Origin: Mediterraneibacter glycyrrhizinilyticus
GTDB taxonomy: Bacteria > Bacillota > Clostridia > Lachnospirales > Lachnospiraceae
Reading direction: 5' to 3'
NCBI RefSeq assembly: GCF_016902345.1
Contig: NZ_JACJLR010000017.1
Location: 1 to 61,655 of the forward strand
DNA length: 61,655 bases
Shown here: positions 28,718 through 39,784 of the stretch, piece after piece
Layout of the letters: the number at the start of each line of letters is the position of its first letter
How positions within the stretch are numbered: position 1 is the stretch's first letter
The notes under the pieces: generated by a model
The model's database searches: none
What the model was told of the DNA's origin: nothing
Seen by the model: the letters and a program-made list of their open reading frames with translations, nothing else
Program-made: the position numbers and the translations under genes

Positions 28718-29935
28718 ATGATAAATAATGACTGGGAAAGATTTGGGGAAGACATCAGAAGGACGATACAGGATGCGGTAGATTCCAGGGATTTCAGCAG
28801 GCTGAACCAGACCGTGTCGGATACCATCGGTCAGGCCATGGACAACGTGTCGCGCGGATTGAAGAACGGGGGATGGTACCGGGAGCGGCCGATGGGAGGA
28901 AACTGGGGAAATCCGCGGGCGTATGCTCCTCATTATGAACAGCAGGGTGTACGGACAGAGAACCTTCAGGAGAAAAAGAAGATCCTGTATCTGGGGGGAA
29001 ACTCCACCAGGATCGGGGGGATATTTCTGGCGGCAACGGGGTATGTTTTTGGAGTTGGTGCGCTTCTGCTTCTGATCGCAGTGCTCGTTGCGGCATCTGC
29101 GGCAGGCTGGGGGCTGGCATTTGGCCTGGGGGCTGCGGCGATGGGAATCGTCACGCTGATCTTTGCGGTTATGGCAGGAACCGGGACAAATATGGTTCGA
29201 AGCGTGGGGAGATTCCGGAAATATGTAAAGATCCTTGGAAACCACGAATATTGTGAGGTGAAGGAACTGGCGCGCCAGACAGGGCGGCCGGTAAAAGCGG
29301 TCCTGAAGGATCTGAAGAAGATGATTAAAAAAGGATGGTTCCGGCAGGGGCATCTGGATGAGAAAGGAACATGCCTGATGTCCAGTGACGCGGCGTTTCA
29401 GCAGTATACGAATCTGATTGAGCAGATGAAGCAGCAGAAGGCCGAGAAGGAAGCGGCGGAAGAAAAGGCACGCCAGGAGTATTCAAAACTGTCTCCGGAG
29501 GTGCAGGAGATCATCCGGGCGGGCGATGAGTATGTGAGGAAGATCCATGAGGCGAACGACGCCATTCCCGGAGAAGAGATATCCAATAAGATCGCCCGGA
29601 TGGAGATGCTGGTGGATAAGATTTTTGACAGAGTAGAGCAGAACCCGGAAACGGTGGATGACATCCATCGCCTGATGGACTACTATCTGCCGATGACGAT
29701 CAAACTGCTGGACGCATATGAGGAACTGGATACCCAGCCGGTACAGGGGGAGAATATCATCTCTTCCAAGAAAGAGATCGAAAAAACACTGGATACTCTG
29801 AATGTGGCATTTGAAAAGCTGCTGGATGATCTGTTTCAGGATACCGCATGGGATGTGTCGTCTGATATATCTGTGCTGAATATGATGCTGGCGCAGGAAG
29901 GGCTTACAGAGGACGGATTGAAAAACAAAAAATGA
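28718..29935 (+). CDS. XpaC-family protein (5-bromo-4-chloroindolyl phosphate hydrolysis protein)
   Basis: A 405-residue protein matching the XpaC family by context and layout. A soluble Trp/Gly-rich N-terminus is followed by two close transmembrane segments (about residues 100-150), then a long charged helical region (about 220-390) likely to be coiled coil. XpaC was named for hydrolysis of a phosphate dye, but no catalytic mechanism is established. It is paired with telA, the conserved gene neighbour (as in Bacillus yceG/yaaN-type clusters), suggesting a joint membrane or envelope stress role. Start after AAGGAGGATTTCC. Confidence 0.75.
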   Translation: MINNDWERFGEDIRRTIQDAVDSRDFSRLNQTVSDTIGQAMDNVSRGLKNGGWYRERPMGGNWGNPRAYAPHYEQQGVRTENLQEKKKILYLGGNSTRIGGIFLAATGYVFGVGALLLLIAVLVAASAAGWGLAFGLGAAAMGIVTLIFAVMAGTGTNMVRSVGRFRKYVKILGNHEYCEVKELARQTGRPVKAVLKDLKKMIKKGWFRQGHLDEKGTCLMSSDAAFQQYTNLIEQMKQQKAEKEAAEEKARQEYSKLSPEVQEIIRAGDEYVRKIHEANDAIPGEEISNKIARMEMLVDKIFDRVEQNPETVDDIHRLMDYYLPMTIKLLDAYEELDTQPVQGENIISSKKEIEKTLDTLNVAFEKLLDDLFQDTAWDVSSDISVLNMMLAQEGLTEDGLKNKK

Positions 29936-30030
29936 TTTCCGGTACTGATTCCGGAAGCGGGCAGCGAAACAGGAGCAAGAAAGAGCTGTGTACGAAATAT
30001 AACAGAGAAAGATAAACGGAGGGAAGAAAA

Positions 30031-31170
30031 ATGAGCAGTGATTTTCAGGACATGAGTACAGCGCCGACACTTACGCTGGATCCTTTCCAGGGGATGGAGG
30101 AGAAAAAAGCGCCGGTACAGCAGCAGAAAGAAGAACCTGCGCTGGATGACAACATCCTCACTGAGGAGGAACGGCGCACGGTAGATGCATTTGCGAAGCA
30201 GATCGACCTGACCAATTCCACACTGGTGCTCCAGTACGGTGCAGGAACACAGAAGAAGATGGCGGATTTTTCCGAGTCGGCGCTGGCAAATGTGCGGTCA
30301 AAGGATCTGGGAGAAGTCGGGGATCTCCTCAGCGGAGTTGTGAAAGAGCTGAAGAACTTTGATGAGGAAGAGGAGAAAGGTTTTCTGGGAATCTTCAAGA
30401 AAGCTTCCAATAAGATCGAGAATATGAAGGCGAAGTATGCCAAGGCAGAGACAAACGTCAATGAGATCGTTAAAGTGCTGGAAAAGCACCAGGTACAGCT
30501 TATGAAGGATACGGCGCTTCTGGACAAGATGTATGAGCTGAACCTTACGTATTTTAAGGAGCTGTCCATGTATATTCTTGCCGGGAAGAAGAAGCTGCAG
30601 GAGGTCAGAAGCGGTGAGCTGATGGAACTGTCGGCGAAGGCGCAGACTTCCGGACTGCCCGAGGACGCCCAGGCGGCAAAAGATCTGGACTCCATGTGCA
30701 ACCGGTTTGAGAAGAAGATCCACGACCTGGAACTGACCCGGATGATCTCGATTCAGACTGCTCCGCAGATCCGCCTGGTGCAGAACAACGATACTTTGAT
30801 GGTGGAGAAGATCCAGTCAACGATCGTAAATACGATTCCGCTCTGGAAGAGCCAGATGGTGCTGGCGCTCGGCGTGGAACATTCCACTCAGGCCGCAGCG
30901 GCTCAGAGAGAAGTGACAGATATGACAAATGAACTTCTCCGAAAAAATGCGGAGAAACTGAAGATGGCCACGATCGAGACTGCGAAGGAATCCGAGAGAG
31001 GGATCGTGGATATGGATACTCTCAAGGCGACCAACGAATCCCTGATCTCCACCCTGGATGAAGTGATGAACATCCAGAAAGAGGGGCGGCAGAAGAGAGC
31101 GGAGGCGGAGGCTGAACTCCAGAACATGGAGAATGAGCTGAAACAGAAGCTGCTGCAGATTCAAGGTTGA
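30031..31170 (+). CDS. TelA-family toxic anion resistance protein
   Basis: A 379-residue soluble, highly helical protein of the TelA/KlaA family, named for tellurite resistance and often linked to tolerance of toxic anions or cell-wall antibiotics. Typical segments include KEVEDIFKK-like SNKIENMKAKYAKAETNVNEI (split), SIQTAPQIRLVQNNDTLMVEKIQSTI (split) and LWKSQMVLAL. It lies 95 bp downstream of the xpaC-like gene. The stop codon overlaps the -35 of the next promoter. Biochemical function is unknown for the family. Confidence 0.85.
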   Translation: MSSDFQDMSTAPTLTLDPFQGMEEKKAPVQQQKEEPALDDNILTEEERRTVDAFAKQIDLTNSTLVLQYGAGTQKKMADFSESALANVRSKDLGEVGDLLSGVVKELKNFDEEEEKGFLGIFKKASNKIENMKAKYAKAETNVNEIVKVLEKHQVQLMKDTALLDKMYELNLTYFKELSMYILAGKKKLQEVRSGELMELSAKAQTSGLPEDAQAAKDLDSMCNRFEKKIHDLELTRMISIQTAPQIRLVQNNDTLMVEKIQSTIVNTIPLWKSQMVLALGVEHSTQAAAAQREVTDMTNELLRKNAEKLKMATIETAKESERGIVDMDTLKATNESLISTLDEVMNIQKEGRQKRAEAEAELQNMENELKQKLLQIQG

Positions 31171-31195
31171 CAATACTGCTGATTTTCGTTAAAAT
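31167..31195 (+). promoter_or_regulatory. Promoter of the proS T-box transcript
   Basis: TTGACA (31167-31172), 17-nt spacer, TAAAAT (31190-31195). The -35 contains the telA stop codon. Predicted +1 near 31202. Confidence 0.75.
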
Positions 31196-31201
31196 CACAG
31201 T

Positions 31202-31525
31202 TACGGACGTTACAGTTCGCACTGTAACTAACGGACGGCGATGAACGGGATTAGTATGTATGGGGAATGCTACAGAGAGGGGGCGGCTGGTGAAAGCCCC
31301 TGCAGGAATGTACAGAACCGGCCCGGGAGCTTCTGCATGAAAGTGCAGCGTATGTCTGCGTTAAAGATGAAAGAGTGAACTGCAGCAGCGTGTGGTTCCC
31401 GATGTGGTATTTGGGGGATTCAGAGCGTGCAGAGCAGTTAAATAGGGTGGTACCGCCGGGAGATCCGGTCCCTTGTTTTCGAGGGACTCAGGATGTCCCG
31501 GCTTTATTATTTTTGAAGGAGAGAA
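31202..31525 (+). promoter_or_regulatory. T-box riboswitch controlling proS
   Basis: The T-box element AGGGTGGTACCGCC lies at 31444-31457. Stem I features include AGTA (31252-31255), GAGAGGGGGCGGCTGGTGAAAGCC (31275-31298, split) and AACCGGCCCGG near 31316-31326, where a proline CCG or CCC specifier fits. The terminator GCCGGGA...TCCCGGC (31455-31461 with 31496-31502) contains a nested GGTCCCT/AGGGACT arm and is followed by TTTATTATTTTT; it competes with the antiterminator containing the T-box. An additional GTTACAGT/ACTGTAAC hairpin (31209-31228) precedes stem I. Uncharged tRNA-Pro should allow read-through into proS. Confidence 0.9.
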
Positions 31526-31529
31526 AAAA

Positions 31530-32972
31530 ATGGCAAAGGAAAAGAAACTGGTACAGTCGATCACGTCAAGAGATGAAGACTTTGCACAGTGGTACACGGA
31601 CGTTGTCCGTGAGGCGAAGCTGTGCGACTATTCGGGCGTCAAAGGATGTCTGAACTATCTGCCGAACGGATATGCTCTTTGGGAGAATATCCAGTCAGAT
31701 CTTGACAAAAGGTTTAAAGAAACGGGAGTAGAGAATGTCTATCTCCCGGTTCTGATTCCGGAGAGTCTTCTTCAGAAGGAGAAGGATCATATTGAAGGCT
31801 TTGCGCCGGAGGTGGCGTGGGTGACACATGGAGGGATGGAGCAGCTTCAGGAGAGGTTCTGTATACGCCCGACTTCTGAGACTCTGTTCTGTGATGTATG
31901 GAGCAAGACGGTACAGTCTTACCGTGATCTTCCCAAAGTATGGAACCAGTGGTGTTCCGTGCTGAGATGGGAGAAGACCACAAGACCCTTCCTGCGTTCC
32001 AGAGAATTCCTGTGGCAGGAGGGACACACCATCCATGCAACTTATGAGGAAGCGGAAGAGCGCACGAAGATGATGTGGAACGTATACAAAGATTTCGTGG
32101 AGCAGGATCTGGCGATCCCGGTGGTCGCAGGAAGAAAGACGGAGAGTGAGAAGTTTGCCGGTGCTCAGGATACCTATACGATCGAGGCACTGATGCATGA
32201 CGGGCAGGCACTCCAGTCAGCTACAAGCCATTTCTTCGGAAATGCATTCCCGGATGCGTTCAATATCAAATATGCCGATAAGAATAATGAACTCCACAGC
32301 GTATATGAGACATCCTGGGGACTTTCTACCAGAATCATTGGCGCCATTATCATGGTACACGGCGATGACAGCGGTCTTGTACTTCCGCCAAGGATCGCTC
32401 CGGTCCAGACAAGAGTCATCCCGATCGCGCAGCATAAGGAAGGCGTGCTGGACAAGGCAAATGAACTGTTAGAGACACTGAAGGCGGCAGGCTACCGCGT
32501 GAAGATAGATGATTCTGAGAAGAGTCCCGGATGGAAGTTCAGCGAGCAGGAGATGCTGGGAATTCCGACACGTATCGAGATCGGACCGAAAGATATCGAG
32601 AACGGACAGGTGGTCGTGGTACGCCGTGACACAAGAGAGAAGATCGTGGTATCCATGGATGAGATTGCCACAAAGCTTGGTGAGATCCTCGAGACAGTCC
32701 AGAAAGACCTTTATGCGAAAGCAAAGGCATTCCTGGATGATCATATCAGCACAGCGACTACCATCGATGAGATGAAAGACGCTGTTCAGAACAAGAAAGG
32801 CTTTGTCAAAGCGATGTGGTGCGGCGAGGAAGCGTGTGAGGACGAGATCAAGGCACAGGCAGGAGGAGTGACCTCCAGGTGTATCCCCATGGAAGAGGAA
32901 CATCTCTCCGATGTGTGCGTGTGCTGTGGCAAGCCGGCGAAACATATGGTCTACTGGGGACGGGCGTATTAA
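31530..32972 (+). CDS. proS: Prolyl-tRNA synthetase, archaeal/eukaryal type
   Basis: A 480-residue class II synthetase that charges tRNA-Pro. It is the short archaeal/eukaryal-like form without the bacterial editing insertion between motifs 2 and 3. Seen are the motif 2 region [21 protein letters not shown] (split: [12 protein letters not shown]), [20 protein letters not shown] (split), and a C-terminal zinc-type domain with [27 protein letters not shown] (split). The start is ATG 31530 ([18 protein letters not shown]), after GAAGGAGAGAAAAA and just after the T-box terminator; an upstream in-frame ATG at 31473 lies inside the terminator stem and is rejected. Confidence 0.95.
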   Translation: MAKEKKLVQSITSRDEDFAQWYTDVVREAKLCDYSGVKGCLNYLPNGYALWENIQSDLDKRFKETGVENVYLPVLIPESLLQKEKDHIEGFAPEVAWVTHGGMEQLQERFCIRPTSETLFCDVWSKTVQSYRDLPKVWNQWCSVLRWEKTTRPFLRSREFLWQEGHTIHATYEEAEERTKMMWNVYKDFVEQDLAIPVVAGRKTESEKFAGAQDTYTIEALMHDGQALQSATSHFFGNAFPDAFNIKYADKNNELHSVYETSWGLSTRIIGAIIMVHGDDSGLVLPPRIAPVQTRVIPIAQHKEGVLDKANELLETLKAAGYRVKIDDSEKSPGWKFSEQEMLGIPTRIEIGPKDIENGQVVVVRRDTREKIVVSMDEIATKLGEILETVQKDLYAKAKAFLDDHISTATTIDEMKDAVQNKKGFVKAMWCGEEACEDEIKAQAGGVTSRCIPMEEEHLSDVCVCCGKPAKHMVYWGRAY

Positions 32973-33049
32973 TTTCTCAGAGGTCAGGACTCTTGACAAA
33001 AATGTCCGATTGCAGAGCAAAGTTAGAATATTCAGATAATATGTATTAA

Positions 33050-34771
33050 GGGGGCCGTCGCACTAAGTGATTAGTGCGATGGCCTCTTTTCTTTTCCAAA
33101 ATAAACCAAATGCCGGGCTAAACAAAGCCCGGCAAAAGGTGTAAAATATAGTTATGGAAAAATTAAATATTTTACAAAAAGATTATACCCTGAATCAAAA
33201 CGGTTATCAATTAAAACTTCCGTTAAATATTGACTGCATGATCCCGGCAGATGATTCTGTGCGGCTGCTGAGTCAGTTTGTGGAGGAGATGGATTTATCT
33301 GACTTATATTCGACGTATCAGAGGATACCCGAAAATCCGTCGCCGCGCACCATCCTTAAGATCGTGCTTTGTGCTTATATGAACGGGGACTTTTCTTCCC
33401 GTGATATGGAGGAGGCCTCTGCCGCAGGGATATCAACTTTATGTTCCTGTTGGAAGGCGCTCCCGTGCCTGACCATGCAACTTTTGCACGTTTCCATACC
33501 CTGCATTTCGCATTGTGTTCGAAAAAAATCCTGGCCGCCGTCACGAAGTTCCTTTACAGTATCGGGGAAATTTCAGGAGAAGACATCTTTATTGACGGAA
33601 CAAAGATCGAGGCTTATGCGAATAAATACACTTTTGTCTGGAAAAAGGCGACAACAAAAAACCTGGAAAAACTTCTAAAGAAGCTTGCAGCCTTTGTAGA
33701 ATCCTGCGAGGAAATGTACGGCCTAAAGATTGTTTATCAGAATAAAGTCACCGTAAAACACCTGAAAAAGCTCCGGAAAAAGCTGTACAGGCTGAAAGCG
33801 GACGAGGGGATCGAGTTTGTACATGGGACAGGGAAAAGGAAATCCCCATTGCAGAAAAGTATTGAAACACTGGAGCAATATCTGGAGAAGCTCAAAGAGT
33901 ATACCCAGAAACTTTATGTGTGTGGAGACAGGAACAGTTATTCTAAGACAGACCATGATGCAACTTAAATACCAGAGAGTTACGGCGGATGCAGGATATG
34001 AAAGTGAAGAGAATTACGCTTATCTGGAGAAAGAAAAGAAAGAGGCATTTATCAAGCCGGCGAATTATGAGATCGGGAAAAAGCGTTCTTATCAAAACGA
34101 CATCGGCAGGGTAGAAAATATGAAATATGATCCGCAGTCGGACACCTACACCTACCACAACGGGAAAAGACTGAAAGTCAGTAAGATAAAGAAAGAAAAA
34201 ACAAAGACAGGATATGAGAGAAAAACGACCATTTACAGTTGTGAAGACTGCAGCGGATGTCCCTACAAAAAAGAATGTATCAAAGGGAACCACAGTAAGG
34301 TTCCGTTCGAAGACAGGACGAAAAATTTGTATGTTTCCCGGAAGTTCAATCAGTACCGGGAGGAAGACCTGAAGAGGATTACCAGTGAAGAGGGGATTCT
34401 GCTGCGGATGAACCGGAGTATCCAGTCCGAGGGAAGCTTTGGTGATCTGAAAGAGGATACAGGCTTCCGAAGATTCCGATACCGTGGAAAAGCGAATGTA
34501 GAAGCACAAAGTATTCTGTTGGCGATTGCGCATAATGTCAGGAAACTGCATCAAAAAATCCAAAACGGAAAAACCGGGACACATCTGTTTGCGTTAAAGA
34601 AGAGCGCATAAATTTAGAAAGTTCAAAACGCTAAACAGACAGGAAAGGGGAGGTCTGCGCTTTTTCAAGCAGAAAAGCAAAAATAGGCAGATCATCTGGA
34701 TATTTCTCTGAAATAAGCAACAAAAGAGGGGCATGCCACATGAGAAATTTACTTCCTCATGCGACAGCCCC
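33050..34771 (+). mobile_element. IS1182-family insertion sequence, degenerate
   Basis: The ends are imperfect inverted repeats: GGGGCCGTCGCA at 33051-33062 and the complement of GGGGCTGTCGCA at 34760-34771, each extending to a shared TCTTTT. Each end also forms its own hairpin: GGCCGTCGCACTAA with TTAGTGCGATGGCC on the left (33053-33084), and GGGGCATGCCACATGAG with CTCATGCGACAGCCCC on the right (34728-34771). A further stem GCCGGGCT/AGCCCGGC (33112-33133) stands before the transposase promoter. No convincing target duplication was found. It sits between proS and the str operon. The transposase gene is broken. Confidence 0.8.
33154..34611 (+). pseudogene. Broken IS1182-family transposase
   Basis: Three reading-frame pieces belong to one transposase. 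Piece 1 (33154 to about 33417) ends GDFSSRDMEEA. An extra dinucleotide near 33417-33421 shifts the frame; reading resumes as INFMFLLEGAPVPDHATFARF. Piece 2 holds the first catalytic Asp (IFIDGTKIEA) and ends at TDHDAT then TAA (33966-33968). Piece 3 resumes at YQRVTADAGYESEEN with the second Asp, and later the Glu in SIQSEGSFGDLKED. Full-length family members carry about 60 more residues between TDHDAT and the second Asp, so an internal deletion is inferred. A TAAAAT -10 lies 6 nt before the ATG, with no ribosome binding site. Confidence 0.85.
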
Positions 34772-34830
34772 GCTTTATATTTACACAGATATTAAAGGGG
34801 CACAGTTTTTTAAAAACATCGTAAAATCCC

Positions 34831-34859
34831 TTGACATACGAAAATAAACGTAATAAACT
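34831..34859 (+). promoter_or_regulatory. Promoter of the str operon
   Basis: Consensus TTGACA (34831-34836), 17-nt spacer, TAAACT (34854-34859). It lies 60 bp outside the insertion element's right end, so the IS did not destroy it. The leader to rpsL is about 110 nt and has a small CCGCAGC/TTGCGG-type hairpin near 34919-34936. Confidence 0.7.
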
Positions 34860-34977
34860 AATCTAGCGTGCAAAAACGTATTATTTTTGTGCGCGAAAAT
34901 GGATAATGACATGATTATCCGCAGCCCCTTGCGGCATAAGCCGTGAGGTAACGAATAATTCATAGGAGGTGAAAAGA

Positions 34978-35400
34978 ATGCCAACATTTAACCAGTTAGT
35001 TAGAAAAGGACGTCAGACTTCTGAGAAGAAATCTACAGCACCGGCACTTCAGAAAGGATACAACTCTCTGAAGAAGCGTGCGACAAACACATCTTCTCCG
35101 CAGAAGAGAGGTGTCTGCACAGCTGTTAAGACAGCTACACCGAAGAAGCCTAACTCGGCTCTGAGAAAAATCGCCAGAGTTCGTCTTTCTAACGGAATCG
35201 AAGTAACAAGCTACATCCCGGGTGAGGGACACAACCTTCAGGAGCATAGCGTTGTTATGATCCGTGGAGGAAGAGTTAAGGACCTGCCTGGTACAAGATA
35301 CCACATTATCCGTGGTACACTGGATACAGCAGGTGTTGCGAAGAGACGTCAGGCTCGTTCCAAATACGGCGCTAAGAGACCGAAAGACGCAAAAAAATAA
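34978..35400 (+). CDS. rpsL: 30S ribosomal protein S12
   Basis: A 140-residue S12, part of the decoding centre. The start is ATG 34978 ([13 protein letters not shown]) after AGGAGGTGAAAAGA; an ATG 9 nt upstream lies within the ribosome binding site. The streptomycin-sensitivity lysine is retained ([10 protein letters not shown]), as is the second loop [11 protein letters not shown]. First gene of the str operon. Confidence 0.97.
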   Translation: MPTFNQLVRKGRQTSEKKSTAPALQKGYNSLKKRATNTSSPQKRGVCTAVKTATPKKPNSALRKIARVRLSNGIEVTSYIPGEGHNLQEHSVVMIRGGRVKDLPGTRYHIIRGTLDTAGVAKRRQARSKYGAKRPKDAKK

Positions 35401-36116
<716 letters not shown>

Positions 36117-36137
36117 TTATCTTAGGAGGAAATAACC

Positions 36138-38255
36138 TTGGCTGGAAGAGAATATCCATTAGAGAGAACCAGAAATATCGGTATCATGGCGCATATCGAT
36201 GCGGGTAAGACAACGCTGACAGAGCGTATTCTCTACTATACCGGTGTTAACTATAAGATCGGTGATACTCACGAAGGTACTGCAACCATGGACTGGATGG
36301 AGCAGGAGCAGGAGAGAGGTATCACGATCACATCAGCCGCTACGACATGTCACTGGACTTTGGAAGAGAAAACGAAACCGAAGCCGGGCGCTCTGGAGCA
36401 TCGTATCAACATCATCGATACTCCGGGACACGTTGACTTTACCGTAGAGGTTGAGCGTTCACTTCGTGTACTGGATGGAGCAGTTGGAGTTTTCTGTGCA
36501 AAGGGCGGTGTTGAGCCTCAGTCAGAAAATGTATGGCGCCAGGCAGATACGTACAATGTACCGAGAATGGCATTCATCAATAAGATGGACATTCTTGGAG
36601 CTGATTTCTACAATGCGGTAGAGCAGATCAAGACAAGACTTGGTAAAAATGCAATCTGTCTTCAGCTTCCGATCGGAAAAGAAGACGAGTTTAAGGGAAT
36701 CATCGACCTGTTCGAGATGCAGGCCTACATCTACAATGATGAGAAAGGCGACGACATCTCCGTGACAGACATCCCGGAAGAGATGCAGGATGAGGCAGAA
36801 CTTTACCACACAGAACTGGTGGAGAAGATCTGTGAGCTGGATGATGACCTGATGATGGAATATCTGGAAGGCGAGGAGCCGTCCGTTGAGGCAATGAAAG
36901 CAGTGCTGAGAAAGGCTACATGCGAGTGCACAGCTGTTCCGGTATGCTGCGGTTCCGCTTACAGAAACAAAGGTGTCCAGAAACTTCTGGATGCGATCCT
37001 TGAGTTCATGCCTGCTCCGACAGACATCCCGGCTATCAAGGGCGTCGACGAGGACGGCAACGAGGTTGAGAGACATTCTTCTGATGAAGAGCCGTTCTCC
37101 GCTCTCGTATTCAAGATCATGACAGACCCGTTTGTAGGTAAGCTTGCTTACTTCAGGGTTTATTCAGGAACAATGAACTCCGGTTCTTATGTCCTGAACG
37201 CAACAAAAGGCAAAAAAGAGCGTGTTGGACGTATCCTTCAGATGCATGCCAACAAGCGTGAAGAGCTGAGCAAAGTTTACTCAGGAGACATCGCGGCAGC
37301 GATCGGATTCAAGTTCTCCACAACAGGAGATACGATCTGTGATGATCAGCATCCGGTTATCCTTGAATCTATGGAATTCCCGGAGCCGGTTATCGAGCTT
37401 GCGATCGAGCCGAAGACAAAGGCTTCTCAGGGCAAACTGGGTGAGTCCCTTGCAAAACTTGCAGAGGAAGACCCGACATTCCGTGCTCATACAAACCAGG
37501 AGACAGGACAGACGATCATCGCCGGAATGGGCGAGCTCCATCTTGAGATCATCGTAGACAGACTTCTGCGTGAGTTCAAGGTAGAGGCAAACGTAGGTGC
37601 TCCTCAGGTTGCTTACAAAGAAGCGATCACAAAAGCGGTTGATATTGACAGCAAGTATGCAAAACAGTCCGGTGGACGTGGACAGTACGGACACTGTAAA
37701 GTTAAATTCGAGCCAATGGATGCGAACGGAGAAGAGACATACAAGTTCGAATCCACTGTAGTCGGAGGAGCTATCCCGAAGGAATACATCCCGGCTGTAG
37801 GAGAGGGTATCGAGGAAGCTATGAGATCAGGTATCCTCGGAGGATTCCCGGTAGTCGGCGTTCATGCGAACGTATACGACGGATCCTACCATGAGGTCGA
37901 CTCCTCAGAGATGGCATTCCACATCGCAGGTTCACTTGCATTCAAGGATGCTATGAAACAGGGCGCTCCGGTCCTGCTCGAGCCGATCATGAAGGTTGAG
38001 GTAACGATGCCCGAGGAATACATGGGAGATATCATCGGAGACCTGAACTCTCGTCGTGGACGCATCGAGGGTATGGATGACCTCGGCGGCGGAAAGATCG
38101 TCCGTGCGTATGTTCCGCTGTCTGAAATGTTTGGATACTCCACAGACCTTCGTTCCAGAACACAGGGACGTGGTAACTACTCAATGTTCTTCGAGAAATA
38201 CGAGCAGGTACCGAAGTCTGTACAGGAGAAAGTTTTATCCAACAAAAATGACTAA
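36138..38255 (+). CDS. fusA: Elongation factor G
   Basis: A 705-residue translational GTPase that drives translocation. The start is TTG 36138 after TTAGGAGGAAATAACC. G motifs are AHIDAGKTT (G1), a switch containing RGITITSA (G2), DTPGHVDF (G3) and NKMD (G4). All five domains appear to be present, the last ending near [13 protein letters not shown]. Single EF-G gene in the window, in the canonical rpsL-rpsG-fusA-tuf order. Confidence 0.97.
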   Translation: MAGREYPLERTRNIGIMAHIDAGKTTLTERILYYTGVNYKIGDTHEGTATMDWMEQEQERGITITSAATTCHWTLEEKTKPKPGALEHRINIIDTPGHVDFTVEVERSLRVLDGAVGVFCAKGGVEPQSENVWRQADTYNVPRMAFINKMDILGADFYNAVEQIKTRLGKNAICLQLPIGKEDEFKGIIDLFEMQAYIYNDEKGDDISVTDIPEEMQDEAELYHTELVEKICELDDDLMMEYLEGEEPSVEAMKAVLRKATCECTAVPVCCGSAYRNKGVQKLLDAILEFMPAPTDIPAIKGVDEDGNEVERHSSDEEPFSALVFKIMTDPFVGKLAYFRVYSGTMNSGSYVLNATKGKKERVGRILQMHANKREELSKVYSGDIAAAIGFKFSTTGDTICDDQHPVILESMEFPEPVIELAIEPKTKASQGKLGESLAKLAEEDPTFRAHTNQETGQTIIAGMGELHLEIIVDRLLREFKVEANVGAPQVAYKEAITKAVDIDSKYAKQSGGRGQYGHCKVKFEPMDANGEETYKFESTVVGGAIPKEYIPAVGEGIEEAMRSGILGGFPVVGVHANVYDGSYHEVDSSEMAFHIAGSLAFKDAMKQGAPVLLEPIMKVEVTMPEEYMGDIIGDLNSRRGRIEGMDDLGGGKIVRAYVPLSEMFGYSTDLRSRTQGRGNYSMFFEKYEQVPKSVQEKVLSNKND

Positions 38256-38270
38256 ATGTTGTAAAAAAGC

Positions 38271-38299
38271 TTGAAAAACGGCTAGGTTTGAAATATAAT
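38271..38299 (+). promoter_or_regulatory. Internal promoter of tuf
   Basis: TTGAAA (38271-38276), 17-nt spacer and perfect TATAAT (38294-38299). CGGCTA (38279-38284) and TAGCCG (38306-38311) flank the -10 as an inverted repeat. It would let tuf be made in excess over the rest of the operon. Confidence 0.7.
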
Positions 38300-38374
38300 C
38301 AGACTTAGCCGGGTAAAATCGAATTTCATTAGAAATGCCTGAAAACAGGTGGAATTTTAAGGAGGACATTCAAA

Positions 38375-39568
38375 ATGGCAAAAGCTAAATTTGAAAGAAC
38401 AAAACCGCATTGTAATATTGGTACCATCGGCCACGTTGACCATGGTAAAACAACTCTGACAGCTGCTATCACAAAAACTCTGTCCCACAGAGTAGCTGGA
38501 AACGCAGCAGTTGATTTCGAGAACATCGACAAGGCTCCGGAAGAGAGAGAGCGTGGAATCACGATCTCTACAGCACACGTTGAGTATGAGACAGAGAAAC
38601 GTCACTATGCACACGTTGACTGCCCGGGACATGCTGACTATGTAAAGAACATGATCACAGGTGCTGCTCAGATGGACGGCGCTATCCTTGTTGTTGCTGC
38701 TACTGACGGTGTTATGGCTCAGACAAAAGAGCACATCCTTCTTTCCCGTCAGGTTAACGTTCCGTACATCGTTGTATTCATGAACAAATGTGACATGGTA
38801 GACGATGAGGAGCTGCTTGAGCTTGTAGAGATGGAAATCCGTGAAGTACTCAACGAGTACGAGTTCCCGGGAGATGACACACCGGTTATCCAGGGTTCAG
38901 CTCTGAAAGCTCTTGAGGATCCGGACGGAGAGTGGGGAGACAAGATCATGGAGCTCATGGACGCTGTTGATGAGTGGATCCCGACTCCGGAGCGTGACAC
39001 AGACAAACCGTTCCTGATGCCGGTAGAGGACGTATTCTCTATCACAGGACGTGGTACAGTTGCTACAGGTAGAGTAGAGCGTGGTACACTTCATGTATCT
39101 GACGAAGTTGAGATCATCGGTATCCACGAGGATGTTAAGAAAACAGTCGTAACAGGTATCGAGATGTTCCGTAAGCTGCTCGACGAGGCTCGTGCAGGTG
39201 ATAACATCGGTGCTCTGCTTCGTGGTATCCAGAGAACAGAGATCGAAAGAGGACAGTGTCTGATCAAACCGGGTACAGTAACATGCCATACAAAGTTCAC
39301 ATGCCAGGTTTACGTTCTGACAAAAGATGAGGGTGGACGTCATACTCCGTTCTTCAACAACTACAGACCGCAGTTCTACTTCAGAACAACAGACGTTACA
39401 GGTGTTTGCGAGCTTCCGGAAGGCACAGAGATGTGCATGCCTGGCGACCATGTAGAGATGACAGTTGAACTGATTCATCCGGTAGCTATGGAGGAAGGTC
39501 TGAGATTCGCTATCCGTGAGGGTGGACGTACAGTAGGATCTGGAACAGTAGCATCCATCATCGAGTAA
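38375..39568 (+). CDS. tuf: Elongation factor Tu
   Basis: A 397-residue GTPase that brings aminoacyl-tRNA to the ribosome. G motifs are [23 protein letters not shown] and NKCD. The C-terminal beta-barrels end [29 protein letters not shown] precedes the ATG. It can be read from the str promoter and from its own promoter 80 bp upstream. A 24-bp terminator stem follows. Confidence 0.98.
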   Translation: MAKAKFERTKPHCNIGTIGHVDHGKTTLTAAITKTLSHRVAGNAAVDFENIDKAPEERERGITISTAHVEYETEKRHYAHVDCPGHADYVKNMITGAAQMDGAILVVAATDGVMAQTKEHILLSRQVNVPYIVVFMNKCDMVDDEELLELVEMEIREVLNEYEFPGDDTPVIQGSALKALEDPDGEWGDKIMELMDAVDEWIPTPERDTDKPFLMPVEDVFSITGRGTVATGRVERGTLHVSDEVEIIGIHEDVKKTVVTGIEMFRKLLDEARAGDNIGALLRGIQRTEIERGQCLIKPGTVTCHTKFTCQVYVLTKDEGGRHTPFFNNYRPQFYFRTTDVTGVCELPEGTEMCMPGDHVEMTVELIHPVAMEEGLRFAIREGGRTVGSGTVASIIE

Positions 39569-39601
39569 GTAATGTTCGCATTGGCAATGAGCCGTGCGAT
39601 A

Positions 39602-39662
39602 AAATAAAAGAAGACCCGCAGGAAAGTGCTTGCATTTTCCTGCGGGTCTTCTTTTATTTTAT
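39602..39662. terminator. Strong bidirectional terminator after tuf
   Basis: A near-perfect 24-bp stem: AAATAAAAGAAGACCCGCAG (from 39602) with its complement ending in TTCTTTTATTT (to about 39661), loop about 10 nt. A-rich and T-rich flanks allow termination from either side. Confidence 0.93.
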
Positions 39663-39784
39663 CATAGGGCGAAGCCCGTGAGCGATGCCTGAACACTTGG
39701 CGAGGTATTTGCGAGCCTAGTGTGAAGGTACACAGAGGGGATGAAGCGAAGCGGAATCGAGCTTCGCACGGCGGCAGTATGATC

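Noticed and set aside
33400..33970. Programmed frameshifting in the IS1182 transposase
   Set aside because: This family uses one reading frame; the first shift is a dinucleotide insertion without a slippery string and the second coincides with missing family sequence.
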